32,835 nucleotides of DNA from Calditrichota bacterium. Lineage in GTDB: Bacteria; Calditrichota; Calditrichia; Calditrichales; J004. The first letter of the stretch is position 1. The number at the start of each line of letters is the position of its first letter. The notes beneath the pieces were generated by a model. It was not told the origin of the DNA, did no database searches, and was given only the letters and a program-made list of their open reading frames with translations. The stretch covers positions 1 through 32,835 of the forward strand of contig JAJRVW010000224.1 in the NCBI GenBank assembly GCA_024277115.1, in the 5' to 3' direction. Made by a program: the position numbers and the translations under genes. Below, piece by piece: positions 8,223 through 16,193 of the stretch.

Positions 8223-8771
8223 ATGTTTCTTTTTATAATCCTTCTTGGTGCCTTAACGGCCGTTTTCTCTGCTTTAACTGAGGTTGAAATGGGCAGGCCG
8301 GAAAATAAACCGCTTTATAAACAGCTATTATATAAGCTCCCGGCGGCATTGGTTTCGGCCATTTTATTTTTTCTGATTTTCACTTTCAGGAACATTCCGG
8401 CTTTAGCGTTGTTACTGGGGCTTAGTTTTATTGTTGTCAGCTTTATGCAACTTGGAATCCTGCCTGCAACATCCAAAAAGCCGGGTCTTTTTTCCATACA
8501 TTTTCTTTTGATCAGTACACTGGCGGCCTTAAGTGGCCTTGCCTGGCAAGAGGCTTTATGGGGACCGCTTGTGTTTTTAGCGCTGTTTCCGATCCTAACA
8601 ATGGCAACCAGGGCATTAAAAAAATTTAAAGGGAAAAGTCTTGAAAATGTGAATGAATTGTTAGAACTATCCGGAGTTGTAAACAGTATATTCATTTTTA
8701 TAATAGGATTACTAATTGCATCGGACCGGGTCCGGTTCTTAAAAAAGATAGCACAATGGTTATTTAATTAA
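8223..8771 (+). CDS. five-helix integral membrane protein, function unknown
   Basis: 182 aa from ATG 8223; an upstream TTG (8169) in the same frame has no support. Hydrophobic helices are visible at about residues 1-18, 40-57, 59-77, 91-110, 113-130 and 150-165, so five or six membrane segments. I do not recognise the family. It is followed after 12 bases by the thioredoxin-like gene in the same direction, so the two are probably one operon. This suggests a partner for a thiol-redox protein, but the membrane protein has no conserved Cys pair, and DsbD/CcdA-type function is therefore not supported. Confidence 0.65.
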   Translation: MFLFIILLGALTAVFSALTEVEMGRPENKPLYKQLLYKLPAALVSAILFFLIFTFRNIPALALLLGLSFIVVSFMQLGILPATSKKPGLFSIHFLLISTLAALSGLAWQEALWGPLVFLALFPILTMATRALKKFKGKSLENVNELLELSGVVNSIFIFIIGLLIASDRVRFLKKIAQWLFN

Positions 8772-8783
8772 AGAGGAGAAAGA

Positions 8784-9257
8784 ATGAACGCCAAAATAAG
8801 AGTTTACGCAATCATGCTAATAAGCCTGTTTTTAATAAGCCCGCTTTTTGCAAAGAAAGCGCCTGACTTTACATTTAAAAATTTAGAAGGAAAAGAAATT
8901 TCTTTGTCCGATTACAAAGGCAAGGTAATCATGGTAAATTTTTGGGCAACCTGGTGCGGCCCTTGCATCCACGAAATGCCCGATCTTGAGAAATTATACC
9001 AAACCTATAAAAAAGACGGTCTGCAAATTATTGGGTTAACCGTATCATCCAAAGCCAAGCAAATTCCGATCAAAATTAAAAAAACCGGCGTGACCTATCC
9101 CATCCTTTTAAATGCCGAGTCGGCCGTGGCCAGCTATGGCGGCTTTGGATCAATCCCGCACACATTTATTATTAACCGTGCCGGCGAGATTGTAAAAGTT
9201 ATTGAGGGTGGAAGGTCTTACAAAGATTTTGAAGCGATCATTAAAAAACTGCTTTAA
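8784..9257 (+). CDS. TlpA-like periplasmic thioredoxin-family protein
   Basis: 157 aa. A signal peptide (about 1-23, ending LFA-KK) exports it. The thioredoxin/AhpC-TSA fold follows: APDFTFKNLEGKEISLSDY (26-44), active site WCGPC (57-61), and the cis-proline loop SIPHTF near residue 134. Such proteins act as periplasmic thiol-disulfide reductases, for example in cytochrome c maturation. A strong AAGAGGAGAAAG Shine-Dalgarno precedes ATG 8784. It is probably co-transcribed with the membrane protein upstream. The specific partner is not visible in the window. The closest alternative is a ResA-type protein. Confidence 0.85.
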   Translation: MNAKIRVYAIMLISLFLISPLFAKKAPDFTFKNLEGKEISLSDYKGKVIMVNFWATWCGPCIHEMPDLEKLYQTYKKDGLQIIGLTVSSKAKQIPIKIKKTGVTYPILLNAESAVASYGGFGSIPHTFIINRAGEIVKVIEGGRSYKDFEAIIKKLL

Positions 9258-9267
9258 TTGCGATTAG

Positions 9268-9450
9268 TCGTCATTTTGAGCTTGCCTGCCCTGAATTTAT
9301 TTCAGGGTTTCAAAATCCCTCCAGTTGATAAAGTCCGTCATTCTGAATTTATTTCAGAATCCATCCCTGGTGTTAAGAAAACGTCATTTTGAACTCGTTT
9401 CAAAATCTATACATCGCAAGAGGACTGTCATCCTGCAAGGATCTTTTTAC
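9268..9450. repeat. cluster of four GTCAT-headed hairpin repeats
   Basis: The 330-base gap 9258-9587 contains no gene. Four units begin with GTCAT and fold as hairpins: ~9270-9318 (outer ATTTTGA/TTCAAAAT stem with an inner CCCTGAA/TTCAGGG hairpin), 9337-9361 (ATTCTGAA/TTCAGAAT), 9383-9407 (ATTTTGAA/TTCAAAAT) and ~9427-9442 (ATCCT/AGGAT). Each ends near AATC or GATC. Stems differ but stay paired, and related units occur at 28757 and 28799. They look like a dispersed intergenic palindromic repeat. Confidence 0.6.
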
Positions 9451-9509
9451 TAAAAGGTATAAAATATTTTCAACATGACAAGCCAAGAGTGACACGACTC
9501 AAAAATCCA

Positions 9510-9538
9510 AGCCGGTATAATTTTATGCCGGTTTTTTT
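9510..9538 (+). terminator. rho-independent terminator
   Basis: Stem CCGGTAT (9512-9518) pairs with ATGCCGG (9525-9531) with one G-U, 6-base loop, followed by a run of seven or eight T. It would end the thioredoxin transcript after the hairpin-repeat cluster and insulate the anhydromuropeptide kinase gene. Confidence 0.7.
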
Positions 9539-9587
9539 ATTATGTGAAAAAACTTAACTTAGGCGCATTCTAAAAATGGATTAAAAA

Positions 9588-10781
9588 ATGCCCACTCTAA
9601 AAATTTTTCCCGATGATAAACCTATCCACATTCTCGGGCTTATGTCTGGTACTTCCTGCGACGGCCTGGATATCGCCTTAGTAGAAACCAGTGGTGCGGG
9701 CCTGCAAACACGTTTTAATATAAAGGCCACGCAAAGCATCGCTTATGGCGCGGAACTAACCGATCAGCTGCTCCATTTTATTTCCAAAAAAGAACATAGT
9801 TTAAAAGAAATCAGCCAGTTCAACTTTTTTATGGCAAAAACTTGGGCCGGCCAAATTGAACATTTTTTAAAGAAACACAATCTTGACAAAGACCATATTG
9901 ACCTTATCGCCAGCCATGGCCAAACCCTTTGGCACCAGCCCGATCCAGAAAATTTTTTAAACAAAAAGATTTCATCCACTTTACAGCTTGGCGATCCTGC
10001 CGTACTGGCCAATCTGCTCAACATCCCGGTGGTGGGAAATTTCCGAGTGGCCGATATGGCGCTGGGCGGACAAGGCGCGCCGCTTATCCCCTATTTTGAT
10101 TGGGTCTTCTTTGCCCGTTTTAAGAAAAATATCCTTGCGCTCAATATTGGCGGAATTCCCAACATCACCTACATCACGGCCGATAGCAACTTTGAAAAAG
10201 TAACCGCCTTTGATTGTGGCCCCGGCAATATGCTGATCGATGGGGCCATGCAGCTTTTATACAACAAACCTTTTGATGCGAATGGCACGGTTGCCGCATC
10301 GGGAAAAAATGCCGAGATGCTGTTAAATCATATAAAAGGGCTGGATACATTTGCTAAGATAAAACCGCCCAAATCCACCGGGCGCGAGCTTTATAACCTA
10401 AACTTTATCCGGGATATAATACGCTTTGCCAAAAAAGAAAACATTGGTACGGCAGACATCATCCATACGATTACACGCTATACTGCCCAGGCTATTTTTG
10501 AGGGATATAAAAACTTTGTAACGCACAAGATTGATGCGCTGGCCATTGCCGGCGGTGGTGCAAAAAATAGTTTCCTGCAAAAAATGTTGCGGGAATATTT
10601 TGGGGAAATTGCCGTGAACCCAACATCTTTTTATGGGTTGGATGAAGATTTCAAAGAGGCGATCGGTTTTGCCATTTTGGCCAATGAAACCATCCGTGGC
10701 AATACTTCCAACGTACCATCGGCCACAGGTGCGCGGGGCAAAACCATTTTGGGCACAATTTGCTGGGTACAAAAATTTTAA
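9588..10781 (+). CDS. anmK: anhydro-N-acetylmuramic acid kinase
   Basis: 397 aa. It phosphorylates and opens 1,6-anhydro-MurNAc to MurNAc-6-phosphate in cell-wall recycling, with ATP, in the cytosol. The family signature GLMSGTSCDGLDIAL (17-31) is nearly canonical, with Cys where Leu or Met is usual. Further conserved blocks are DLIASHGQTLWHQP (~104-117), GNFRVADMALGGQGAPL (~149-165), NIGGIPNITYI (~185-195) and AFDCGPGNMLID (~207-218). The length fits the family (about 370-400). No murQ or other recycling gene is adjacent; the B3/4 gene downstream is separated by a strong hairpin, so anmK is probably a single transcription unit. The Shine-Dalgarno is weak (A-rich leader). Confidence 0.93.
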   Translation: MPTLKIFPDDKPIHILGLMSGTSCDGLDIALVETSGAGLQTRFNIKATQSIAYGAELTDQLLHFISKKEHSLKEISQFNFFMAKTWAGQIEHFLKKHNLDKDHIDLIASHGQTLWHQPDPENFLNKKISSTLQLGDPAVLANLLNIPVVGNFRVADMALGGQGAPLIPYFDWVFFARFKKNILALNIGGIPNITYITADSNFEKVTAFDCGPGNMLIDGAMQLLYNKPFDANGTVAASGKNAEMLLNHIKGLDTFAKIKPPKSTGRELYNLNFIRDIIRFAKKENIGTADIIHTITRYTAQAIFEGYKNFVTHKIDALAIAGGGAKNSFLQKMLREYFGEIAVNPTSFYGLDEDFKEAIGFAILANETIRGNTSNVPSATGARGKTILGTICWVQKF

Positions 10782-10797
10782 AAGAGAAATGTTATCG

Positions 10798-10830
10798 AAG
10801 GATACCATCGCTTTGAGCGATGGTATCCTT
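10798..10830. terminator. perfect 15-bp stem-loop after anmK
   Basis: Arms AAGGATACCATCGCT (10798-10812) and AGCGATGGTATCCTT (10816-10830) pair completely around a TTG loop. There is no long T tract, so it may be a weak terminator or a repeat. A related hairpin lies at 28951-28983. Confidence 0.55.
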
Positions 10831-10870
10831 TGAAATCAACAAAAACTAAAAATAATCGTCCAGAAAAAAT

Positions 10871-11548
10871 ATGCAAACAATCCATTTTAGCGAAACAATC
10901 AAAACCAAAATCCAGGCCATGCAATTTGGGCTGATCGAGACAAAAAATATTAACGTGCAGGTAATTGTGCAGGATTTTGAAGATGACCTGGCCCGCCTTG
11001 AAAACGATCTTGCTATAAAATTTAAAGATAAAATGCCCTCAGAGGATCCCATTGTTTCGGCCATCCGCCGTATGTACCGCGAGGTTGGCTGGGAGCCTAC
11101 AAAATACCGCCCCTCCTCCGAAGCGCTGATCCGCCGTTTGTTGAAGGGGAAAGGGCTTTACCGCATCAATAATTTGGTTGATTATGGCAACCTTGTTTCG
11201 GCGCGTTTTCACATCCCCATGGGTTTGTACGATTTGGATAAAATAAAAGGTCGGATTTTTATTGACACGGGCAAGGAGGGTGAATGCTATGAAGGGATCA
11301 GCAAGCCAAAAATTACGGCAAGTGGCAAGATTATTTTAAGGGACGATGAAGGGGTTTTTGGCAACCCAACTGCGGACTCTGCGCGCACGGCCATCCGTGA
11401 TGGGACCACTCATATTTTAGCCGTCTTTTTTTGCCCGGCCGTTTTAGAGGAGGTTTATATAAAAAAGACAATTGATACGCTTGCCGGATATTATGCCCAT
11501 TTTACAGCAGAGGAAAATATAAAAACAGATGTTCAGGTTGTAGGGTAA
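10871..11548 (+). CDS. B3/4 domain protein (PheRS beta-like)
   Basis: 225 aa, essentially a stand-alone B3/4 domain like that in phenylalanyl-tRNA synthetase beta. Recognised blocks are SAIRRMYREVGWEPTKYRPS (63-82), then EALIRRLLKGKGLYRINNLVD (~84-104) and a C-terminal stretch with GTTHILAVFFCPA. In PheRS this fold takes part in binding and editing of mischarged tRNA. Stand-alone homologues are widespread and presumed to bind aminoacyl-tRNA or amino acids; the function is not proven. It is cytosolic. It runs convergently into the subtilase gene, with only 3 bases between the stops, and no terminator is visible there. Confidence 0.8.
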   Translation: MQTIHFSETIKTKIQAMQFGLIETKNINVQVIVQDFEDDLARLENDLAIKFKDKMPSEDPIVSAIRRMYREVGWEPTKYRPSSEALIRRLLKGKGLYRINNLVDYGNLVSARFHIPMGLYDLDKIKGRIFIDTGKEGECYEGISKPKITASGKIILRDDEGVFGNPTADSARTAIRDGTTHILAVFFCPAVLEEVYIKKTIDTLAGYYAHFTAEENIKTDVQVVG

Positions 11549-11551
11549 TAA

Positions 11552-13276
11552 CTACTTCATAAAAATAAGCTTGCCGCTTTTATCCACCCTTTTGCCCGAT
11601 GCCAAATCCTTGCCAGTAATACGGTAAAAATAAATACCACTGGCCTTAAATAAAGAAGCATTGATTTCCTTAAAATCATCCGGGGAAACCGTAGTTTGTG
11701 GAAAAGCCACAACCCGCCGCCCCAGCACATCATAGATGGCCAGTTTTATTCGGCTAAGATTTTTCATATTATAATAAATGGCAGTCCCTACATTAAAGGG
11801 GTTGGATAAATTGGGCTTTGGTTTTGGAAGCGTATCATTTTTTATATACATGTAGGCCGCGTCAATATTAAGCACACCATAGCCCAAAAAATTATCCGGG
11901 CTGTCCGGCTGGCTGGCTGTTTTGCGAATGGCTTCACGCACTTTTGCGGGCGTAATATCCGGGAATGCCTCAACCAGAAGCCCAATCGCGCCGGCGGCCA
12001 GCGGGCTGGCAAATGACGTACCCGCCCCAATTGAAAAATTATTGTCATTGGAAGATGAAGCCCGGTAAACGCCTACGCCCTGCGCGCATACATCCGGTTT
12101 TATGCGGCCATCCACCGTTGGCCCAAAAGAAGATTGCGTCCAATATTGATCCACTTTATTAACGCCGCCCACGGTGATTACAAATTCACCGTCCGCCGGT
12201 GCATTTAAAGAATTTGGTGCATTGGAAAAGCCATTATTCCCGGCAGAATTTACAACAATCAGACCGTTGGCCTCGGCCACAATGGTTGCTTTGGTTATTA
12301 CCGCCGTATTACCGTCCATATCCTCCCAGGTGTAACCATAAAGCTCGCCACTATCAAATCCCTTGTATCCAAGCGAACTGTTCACGACATCGGTGCCCAT
12401 CCGTTCTGCGCGTTCCAGCCCGGCTACCCAGTGGTCTTCTTCAAGGTTTACTTCCTTGCTGTCAATCTCGGTTTTATATAAAAGATAAGAAGCATGGTAA
12501 GCCGAACCAATCAATTTACCCGGCTCGTTCCCGGCAATAACCGAAAGTGTTTGTGTGCCATGAAATCCTTGTGGCCCATAAGCCGAATATTTCCCATCGG
12601 GATCGTCCACACTGTCATCATCGTTGGTAAAATCCCAGGTATCGATAACCTGCAAGGAGTCAAAAACCGTATGGGTTTTGTAACGGTTAAACCCGTCATC
12701 CAGCATGGCGATGTATACGCCTGTGCCCGTGAATCCCCGCTGGTGCATGGCTATTGCACCAATCTGCTCAAGCTGGCCTTGCGATTCGCCATAAAAAAGT
12801 GAATCATCCCCGGACGAAACAGATTTTCCCAATACGGGTTCTCCTGCTTCCTCAACCCGCCTTTTATAACTATTTACCAAACGGATTTCTTTTATAAAAT
12901 TATAATTTTTTATTGTGTTGATTTGCTCGCGGGAAACTGTGGCGCTGATGGCATTTAGCCAGCGGGATTTACTGCGCAACTTTATGATTTTATCGTTGAG
13001 TTGATTGATGTAATCGCCATAGATAGGATAATCGCTCATTTTAATAATGGTCCCGCCTTGCACTTTTTGCCGCCGCTTAATGGCCCTCTCGCTTAGATAA
13101 TTTTCCACATCATAAAAAGGTAAATCTTTTTCCGGCCCTTTGTCCTTAAAAAATATCCACACATCAACCTTATCGCCCGGAGCATGGTTTAAATAATTAA
13201 TAAGTTTCGGGTGAATATCACCGGAATATAAACCGCTAAAAATGAATAGAACTAAGACAAAAATACGATTCAACAT
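11552..13276 (-). CDS. secreted subtilisin-like serine protease (S8) with T9SS-like sorting domain
   Basis: 574 aa from ATG 13276, chosen over an upstream in-frame start because AAAAGGAAAACC precedes it and the signal peptide MLNRIFVLVLFIFSGLYSG then lies at the N-terminus. A propeptide (~20-140) contains the fervidolysin-like stretch VWIFFKDKG. The peptidase S8 domain (~175-480) has the full triad: MLDDG (Asp193), FHGTQ (His239) and GTSFASP (Ser421), with NSAGNNG holding the oxyanion Asn347. The last ~80 residues (from NLSNPFNVGTAIYY) form a FlgD/Por-secretion-like beta-sandwich ending in GKLIFMK. This suggests export through a type IX-like route to the cell surface or medium. The gene stands alone. 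Confidence 0.92.
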   Translation of the reverse strand: MLNRIFVLVLFIFSGLYSGDIHPKLINYLNHAPGDKVDVWIFFKDKGPEKDLPFYDVENYLSERAIKRRQKVQGGTIIKMSDYPIYGDYINQLNDKIIKLRSKSRWLNAISATVSREQINTIKNYNFIKEIRLVNSYKRRVEEAGEPVLGKSVSSGDDSLFYGESQGQLEQIGAIAMHQRGFTGTGVYIAMLDDGFNRYKTHTVFDSLQVIDTWDFTNDDDSVDDPDGKYSAYGPQGFHGTQTLSVIAGNEPGKLIGSAYHASYLLYKTEIDSKEVNLEEDHWVAGLERAERMGTDVVNSSLGYKGFDSGELYGYTWEDMDGNTAVITKATIVAEANGLIVVNSAGNNGFSNAPNSLNAPADGEFVITVGGVNKVDQYWTQSSFGPTVDGRIKPDVCAQGVGVYRASSSNDNNFSIGAGTSFASPLAAGAIGLLVEAFPDITPAKVREAIRKTASQPDSPDNFLGYGVLNIDAAYMYIKNDTLPKPKPNLSNPFNVGTAIYYNMKNLSRIKLAIYDVLGRRVVAFPQTTVSPDDFKEINASLFKASGIYFYRITGKDLASGKRVDKSGKLIFMK

Positions 13277-13353
13277 GGTTTTCCTTTTGTAAATGGGATC
13301 AATCAAAATATAATAATTTGTTCAAGGACCAATAACAAATGAGTGAAGGGTTT

Positions 13354-13395
13354 AAAATAAAAAAAGTTCTGCTAACTTGCATCTTTTAGCAGAAC
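13354..13395 (-). terminator. rho-independent terminator of the small membrane protein gene
   Basis: Perfect 10-bp stem, GTTCTGCTAA (13366-13375) with TTAGCAGAAC (13386-13395). Read on the minus strand it is followed by eight or nine T. It ends the transcript coming from 13519 before the subtilase promoter. Confidence 0.75.
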
Positions 13396-13518
13396 AAATT
13401 GTAATACTTTACTTCTACAGGATTAAATCACCGGGAATATTGAAACACGAATGATCAAGGTCATGATAAAGATTATATGAATGATTTTTCCACTAACAAT
13501 GGGCCAACAGAACAACAA

Positions 13519-13896
13519 TCAATACGTTCCCAGCCAGGTTAAAAGCGAAAGGATAAAAAAGATAATCCATAAAAGATGACGGCCGTGGGACATAAAAACA
13601 GAGAGCAGCCCACTAAACAAATAAAAGTTGGACATCACACGCGCCACAATTATGATTGAATCGTCCAATGGGCGGAAGGCAAAAATAATCATTATAACAG
13701 CCGAGCTCCAACTGGCGATACTGGCCAAATGCCAGGCACCGCGCAGAGTCCGGTTTACAAACCTTTCCGTTCCAAAATCATCGATGGTTTCTTTTTGGCG
13801 TAAGCGTGGCAGGAAAAACTTTTCACCCAAAAAAGAATGGGCAAAACCAACTACTAACGCCAGGATGCCCGAAATAAAAAAGTACAGGTTCATCAT
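13519..13896 (-). CDS. small integral membrane protein, function unknown
   Basis: 125 aa with four hydrophobic helices, at about residues 3-21, 55-75, 80-100 and 105-123. A conserved-looking segment FVNRTLRGAWHLASIASWSS (46-65) links helix 1 to helix 2. Start ATG 13896 (a second ATG follows directly) is preceded by AAGGAATT. I do not recognise the family. It appears to be a single-gene unit, ended by the terminator at 13354-13395 and preceded by the repeat-rich gap. Confidence 0.6.
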   Translation of the reverse strand: MMNLYFFISGILALVVGFAHSFLGEKFFLPRLRQKETIDDFGTERFVNRTLRGAWHLASIASWSSAVIMIIFAFRPLDDSIIIVARVMSNFYLFSGLLSVFMSHGRHLLWIIFFILSLLTWLGTY

Positions 13897-13950
13897 AATA
13901 ATTCCTTGTTTTTAAAATCAAAACTGGGTATGAAGCTGTAGCAACTTCTA

Positions 13951-14235
13951 ATTATCACCCGTTGTGCGAATTAGAAAAAATAGAAACAAAATAATTCCAA
14001 CTAAATTTTTACAATAGGCCGCTCCGATGGAGCTTCTTGAAAGCTATTGTGATTTTTGTTCTACAAATAGAACGTCCTTACAGGACGAAATAAAAAATTC
14101 CGATAGGAATGGTCTATTTGTAGAAAAAATGAATTTCTATGTTAATAAAAGTTCCATAGGAACGACCTGCTTTTAAAGTTTTACAGCTATTATCAACAAA
14201 TATGCTATTCTAATTCGCACAACGGGTTATTATCA
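13951..14235. mobile_element. MITE-like element with 19-bp terminal inverted repeats
   Basis: CCCGTTGTGCGAATTAGAA (13958-13976) is repeated perfectly inverted at 14208-14226. The 270-bp interval has no ORF but nested palindromes: TTCTACAAATAGA (14060-14072) with its inverted copy at 14113-14125, CGTCCT/AGGACG (14074-14088), TTCCGATAGGAA and GTTCCATAGGAAC. ATTATCA abuts the left end (13951-13957) and recurs at 14229-14235, two bases beyond the right end, as a possible target duplication. No transposase is nearby, so it would be non-autonomous. Confidence 0.6.
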
Positions 14236-14248
14236 TACCAATCACCTC

Positions 14249-14300
14249 GTTCTGAATCTCCGATTCAGAACGTACTTGCACCGAAACTGCGTTTCGCAGA
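14249..14300. repeat. paired hairpins in the 13897-14571 gap
   Basis: GTTCTGAATC and GATTCAGAAC around TCC (14249-14271) form a perfect 10-bp stem. CTGCG/CGCAG around TTT follows at about 14287-14299. The rest of the gap to 14571 shows only a short degenerate reading frame. Confidence 0.5.
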
Positions 14301-14392
14301 ACAGAAGACCTTAATTTCTCCACCTTCCAGATCATCAAAAAAAAGATTTCCTACGCCCATTTATGGCTTAATATGAAATAGTGCGGTAGAAA

Positions 14393-14530
14393 TTATTGAT
14401 TTATAAATAACACTAAAGTCTTTTTGGATATATCACTTGGTTCATCCCCAATACCTTTCTCGTAATGTAAATCCACGATGATTTTAAAATCAGGTCCCAC
14501 TTTTATTTTAGAACCTAAAAGCGGGCAAGA
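14393..14530 (-). pseudogene. possible remnant of a coding sequence
   Basis: An open minus-strand frame of about 45 codons, with no plausible start, reads ...LLGSKIKVGPDFKIIVDLHY and then about 20 further residues to a TAA at 14393-14395. The amino-acid texture looks protein-like, but no family is recognised. It could be chance in AT-rich spacer. Confidence 0.2.
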
Positions 14531-14571
14531 GTATGAGCATGATTATGAGTTAAATTATTTACCATATTAAA

Positions 14572-15573
14572 TCATATAGAACCCAGCTTGTACACATCCT
14601 TTGCAATTTTCAGGTACACATTTTTTATAATCTCTTCATGTTTATTTTTGTCGTTCAACGCCGCTAAATTCCACCAGCCCGCCTTATGAAATTCATTCAA
14701 ATTCCACCAACCTGTTTGGTCAAAATGATCGGCATTTATAGGCAATTTTTTTTGACGGATTATTTTAACCCGGCCATTAAACCGCAGGTATTTTGTCCAT
14801 TTTTGCGAGGCTACTGAAACAAGGCCGTCATTATCTCCGGCATTTTTATTTATCAATTTCCAGGAGGGTTGAAAAGGGATGAACACGTCCTCATAATCTT
14901 TTTTGCTATAAAACACCTGGTAGATTACATCGTTGCAGGCTTCGGCTTCCCGGGCAAAAATATTAAAATTATTACAGGCGCGCGTTGTCAAACTATTTAC
15001 ACCTTCAAGGTTCATAAAACTGCCAACCAGCCCCAGCACTTTATCCAAGCCTTGCTCCACAGCATAATCGGCTACAATCGAACCCAAGTGCGGCGTACCG
15101 ATGGTTGTCAGGCTAAAAACGGCATCGGCCATTTTTTGGTTTACGATCATATAGCGCGCATCCAACCCGCCCATGCTATGTGCGATAATATGTACTTTTT
15201 CCTTGCCCGTCTCTTTTAAAATGCGCTCCACTTCCTGCTTTAAATCTTTGGCGCGGGTCTTAACATCTGCAGCCCAACTAACGCGGGAATGGTGCACATC
15301 GATATTATGTTTTTTCAAAAAACTGGCAATGCCTTTAAAATAATGGAAACGGTCAGAGACAAAACTAAAGTCGTAAATAGAAAAGTTGAGGGTGGTAAAG
15401 ATAGAATCGATTAGGTAATCCGGTCGAGCGAAGCCGTGGGCAAGAACAATCGGGTAATCATTTTGCCGGCCATTTTTTTCTTCTTTTGGCGGGTTGAAGG
15501 GCTCAAATAATTGTTGCAGGTCATCATCTTCAAACTCAAAATGATAATCCAGCATTACCTTTTTTTTTCGCAT
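14572..15573 (-). CDS. alpha/beta-hydrolase lipase (triacylglycerol lipase-like)
   Basis: 333 aa. The lipase signatures are clear: PIVLAHGFARPDYL (41-54, oxyanion-hole region), nucleophile elbow AHSMGG (Ser133), GTPHLGS (159-165), DNDGLVS (Asp249) and NADHFDQ (His283), giving a complete Ser-Asp-His triad like that of family I bacterial lipases. No signal peptide is seen, so it is cytosolic or exported by another route. Near the C-terminus GWWNLNEFHK is followed by GWWNLAALND (288-307), a small internal duplication. The start at 15573 lacks a Shine-Dalgarno; ATG 15555 (AAGGTA just upstream, spacing short) is an alternative. It is isolated between two repeat-rich gaps. Confidence 0.85.
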   Translation of the reverse strand: MRKKKVMLDYHFEFEDDDLQQLFEPFNPPKEEKNGRQNDYPIVLAHGFARPDYLIDSIFTTLNFSIYDFSFVSDRFHYFKGIASFLKKHNIDVHHSRVSWAADVKTRAKDLKQEVERILKETGKEKVHIIAHSMGGLDARYMIVNQKMADAVFSLTTIGTPHLGSIVADYAVEQGLDKVLGLVGSFMNLEGVNSLTTRACNNFNIFAREAEACNDVIYQVFYSKKDYEDVFIPFQPSWKLINKNAGDNDGLVSVASQKWTKYLRFNGRVKIIRQKKLPINADHFDQTGWWNLNEFHKAGWWNLAALNDKNKHEEIIKNVYLKIAKDVYKLGSI

Positions 15574-15611
15574 AAGGCCGAAGCTTATTCTAAGATTTCA
15601 AATTTCATTTA

Positions 15612-16153
15612 TCCTTGTTCGATCTTTCTTTTGAATCTTGAACAGGGAATACACACTAGCGATTTCTGATTTTTAATTCTTCAATCACCATTCGTTAATC
15701 CTTGTTCGATGTTCTTTTGATTTTTGAACAAGGAACACAGAGATAGTGAAAGTTCTTTCAAATTAACTTATAAGTTAAACGCGAAGCCGCGAAGGACGCA
15801 AAGGAAAACTGTAAAAAGCTTTTTATGTTCTTTGCCCAATATGAGCCGAAAAAAATTTACCCCGTACAGAACTGGGATTCAAAAGGTGCAGAGAACCTAA
15901 AAACTTTTTATTTTTTATAAACTAATAGTTTTTCTTTGCGTCCTTCGCGACTCTGCGTTTGAATATTTTCAAGATCGATCACTACCCTACATAACCCTAA
16001 AAAAGTTATTCCGTAAGAACCGGGATTCAAAAGACGAAGAGGCTTTCTCTAAGTTCTGGGTTGTAAGTGACTAACGATTTGTGTTCTTTTTATTCTTCAA
16101 TCGCCATGCGTTAATCCTTGTTCGATGTTCTTTTGATTTTTGAACAAGGAACA
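15612..16153. repeat. degenerate intergenic repeat cluster
   Basis: The 620-base gap 15574-16193 has no gene. A ~60-base sequence ending TTTTTGAACAAGGAACAC occurs at about 15680-15741 and again at about 16093-16153 with two differences. A shorter, diverged copy lies at 15612-15651. An inverted pair built on CGAAGGACGCAAAG lies at ~15779-15808 and ~15930-15959. GAACTGGGATTCAAAAG (~15878) and GAACCGGGATTCAAAAG (~16018) are another direct pair. The repeats contain inverted segments such as CCTTGTTC/GAACAAGG. Confidence 0.65.
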
Positions 16154-16193
16154 CTCAATTACTATTTTTGATATTACAACCTTATCATCATTC

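Noticed and set aside
8223-8771. CcdA/DsbD-like electron carrier next to the thioredoxin
   Set aside because: The membrane protein lacks the required cysteine pair.
9268-9442. CRISPR-like array in the tlpA-anmK gap
   Set aside because: Units differ in sequence and length, spacing is irregular and there are no spacers or cas genes; they are hairpin repeats.
11965-12802. Several plus-strand frames of 65-113 codons opposite the subtilase gene
   Set aside because: They are antisense to conserved catalytic regions and have no ribosome sites.
15779-15959. Inverted CGAAGGACGCAAAG copies as ends of an insertion sequence
   Set aside because: The interval of about 120 bases has no ORF, ends are imperfect and no target duplication is visible.
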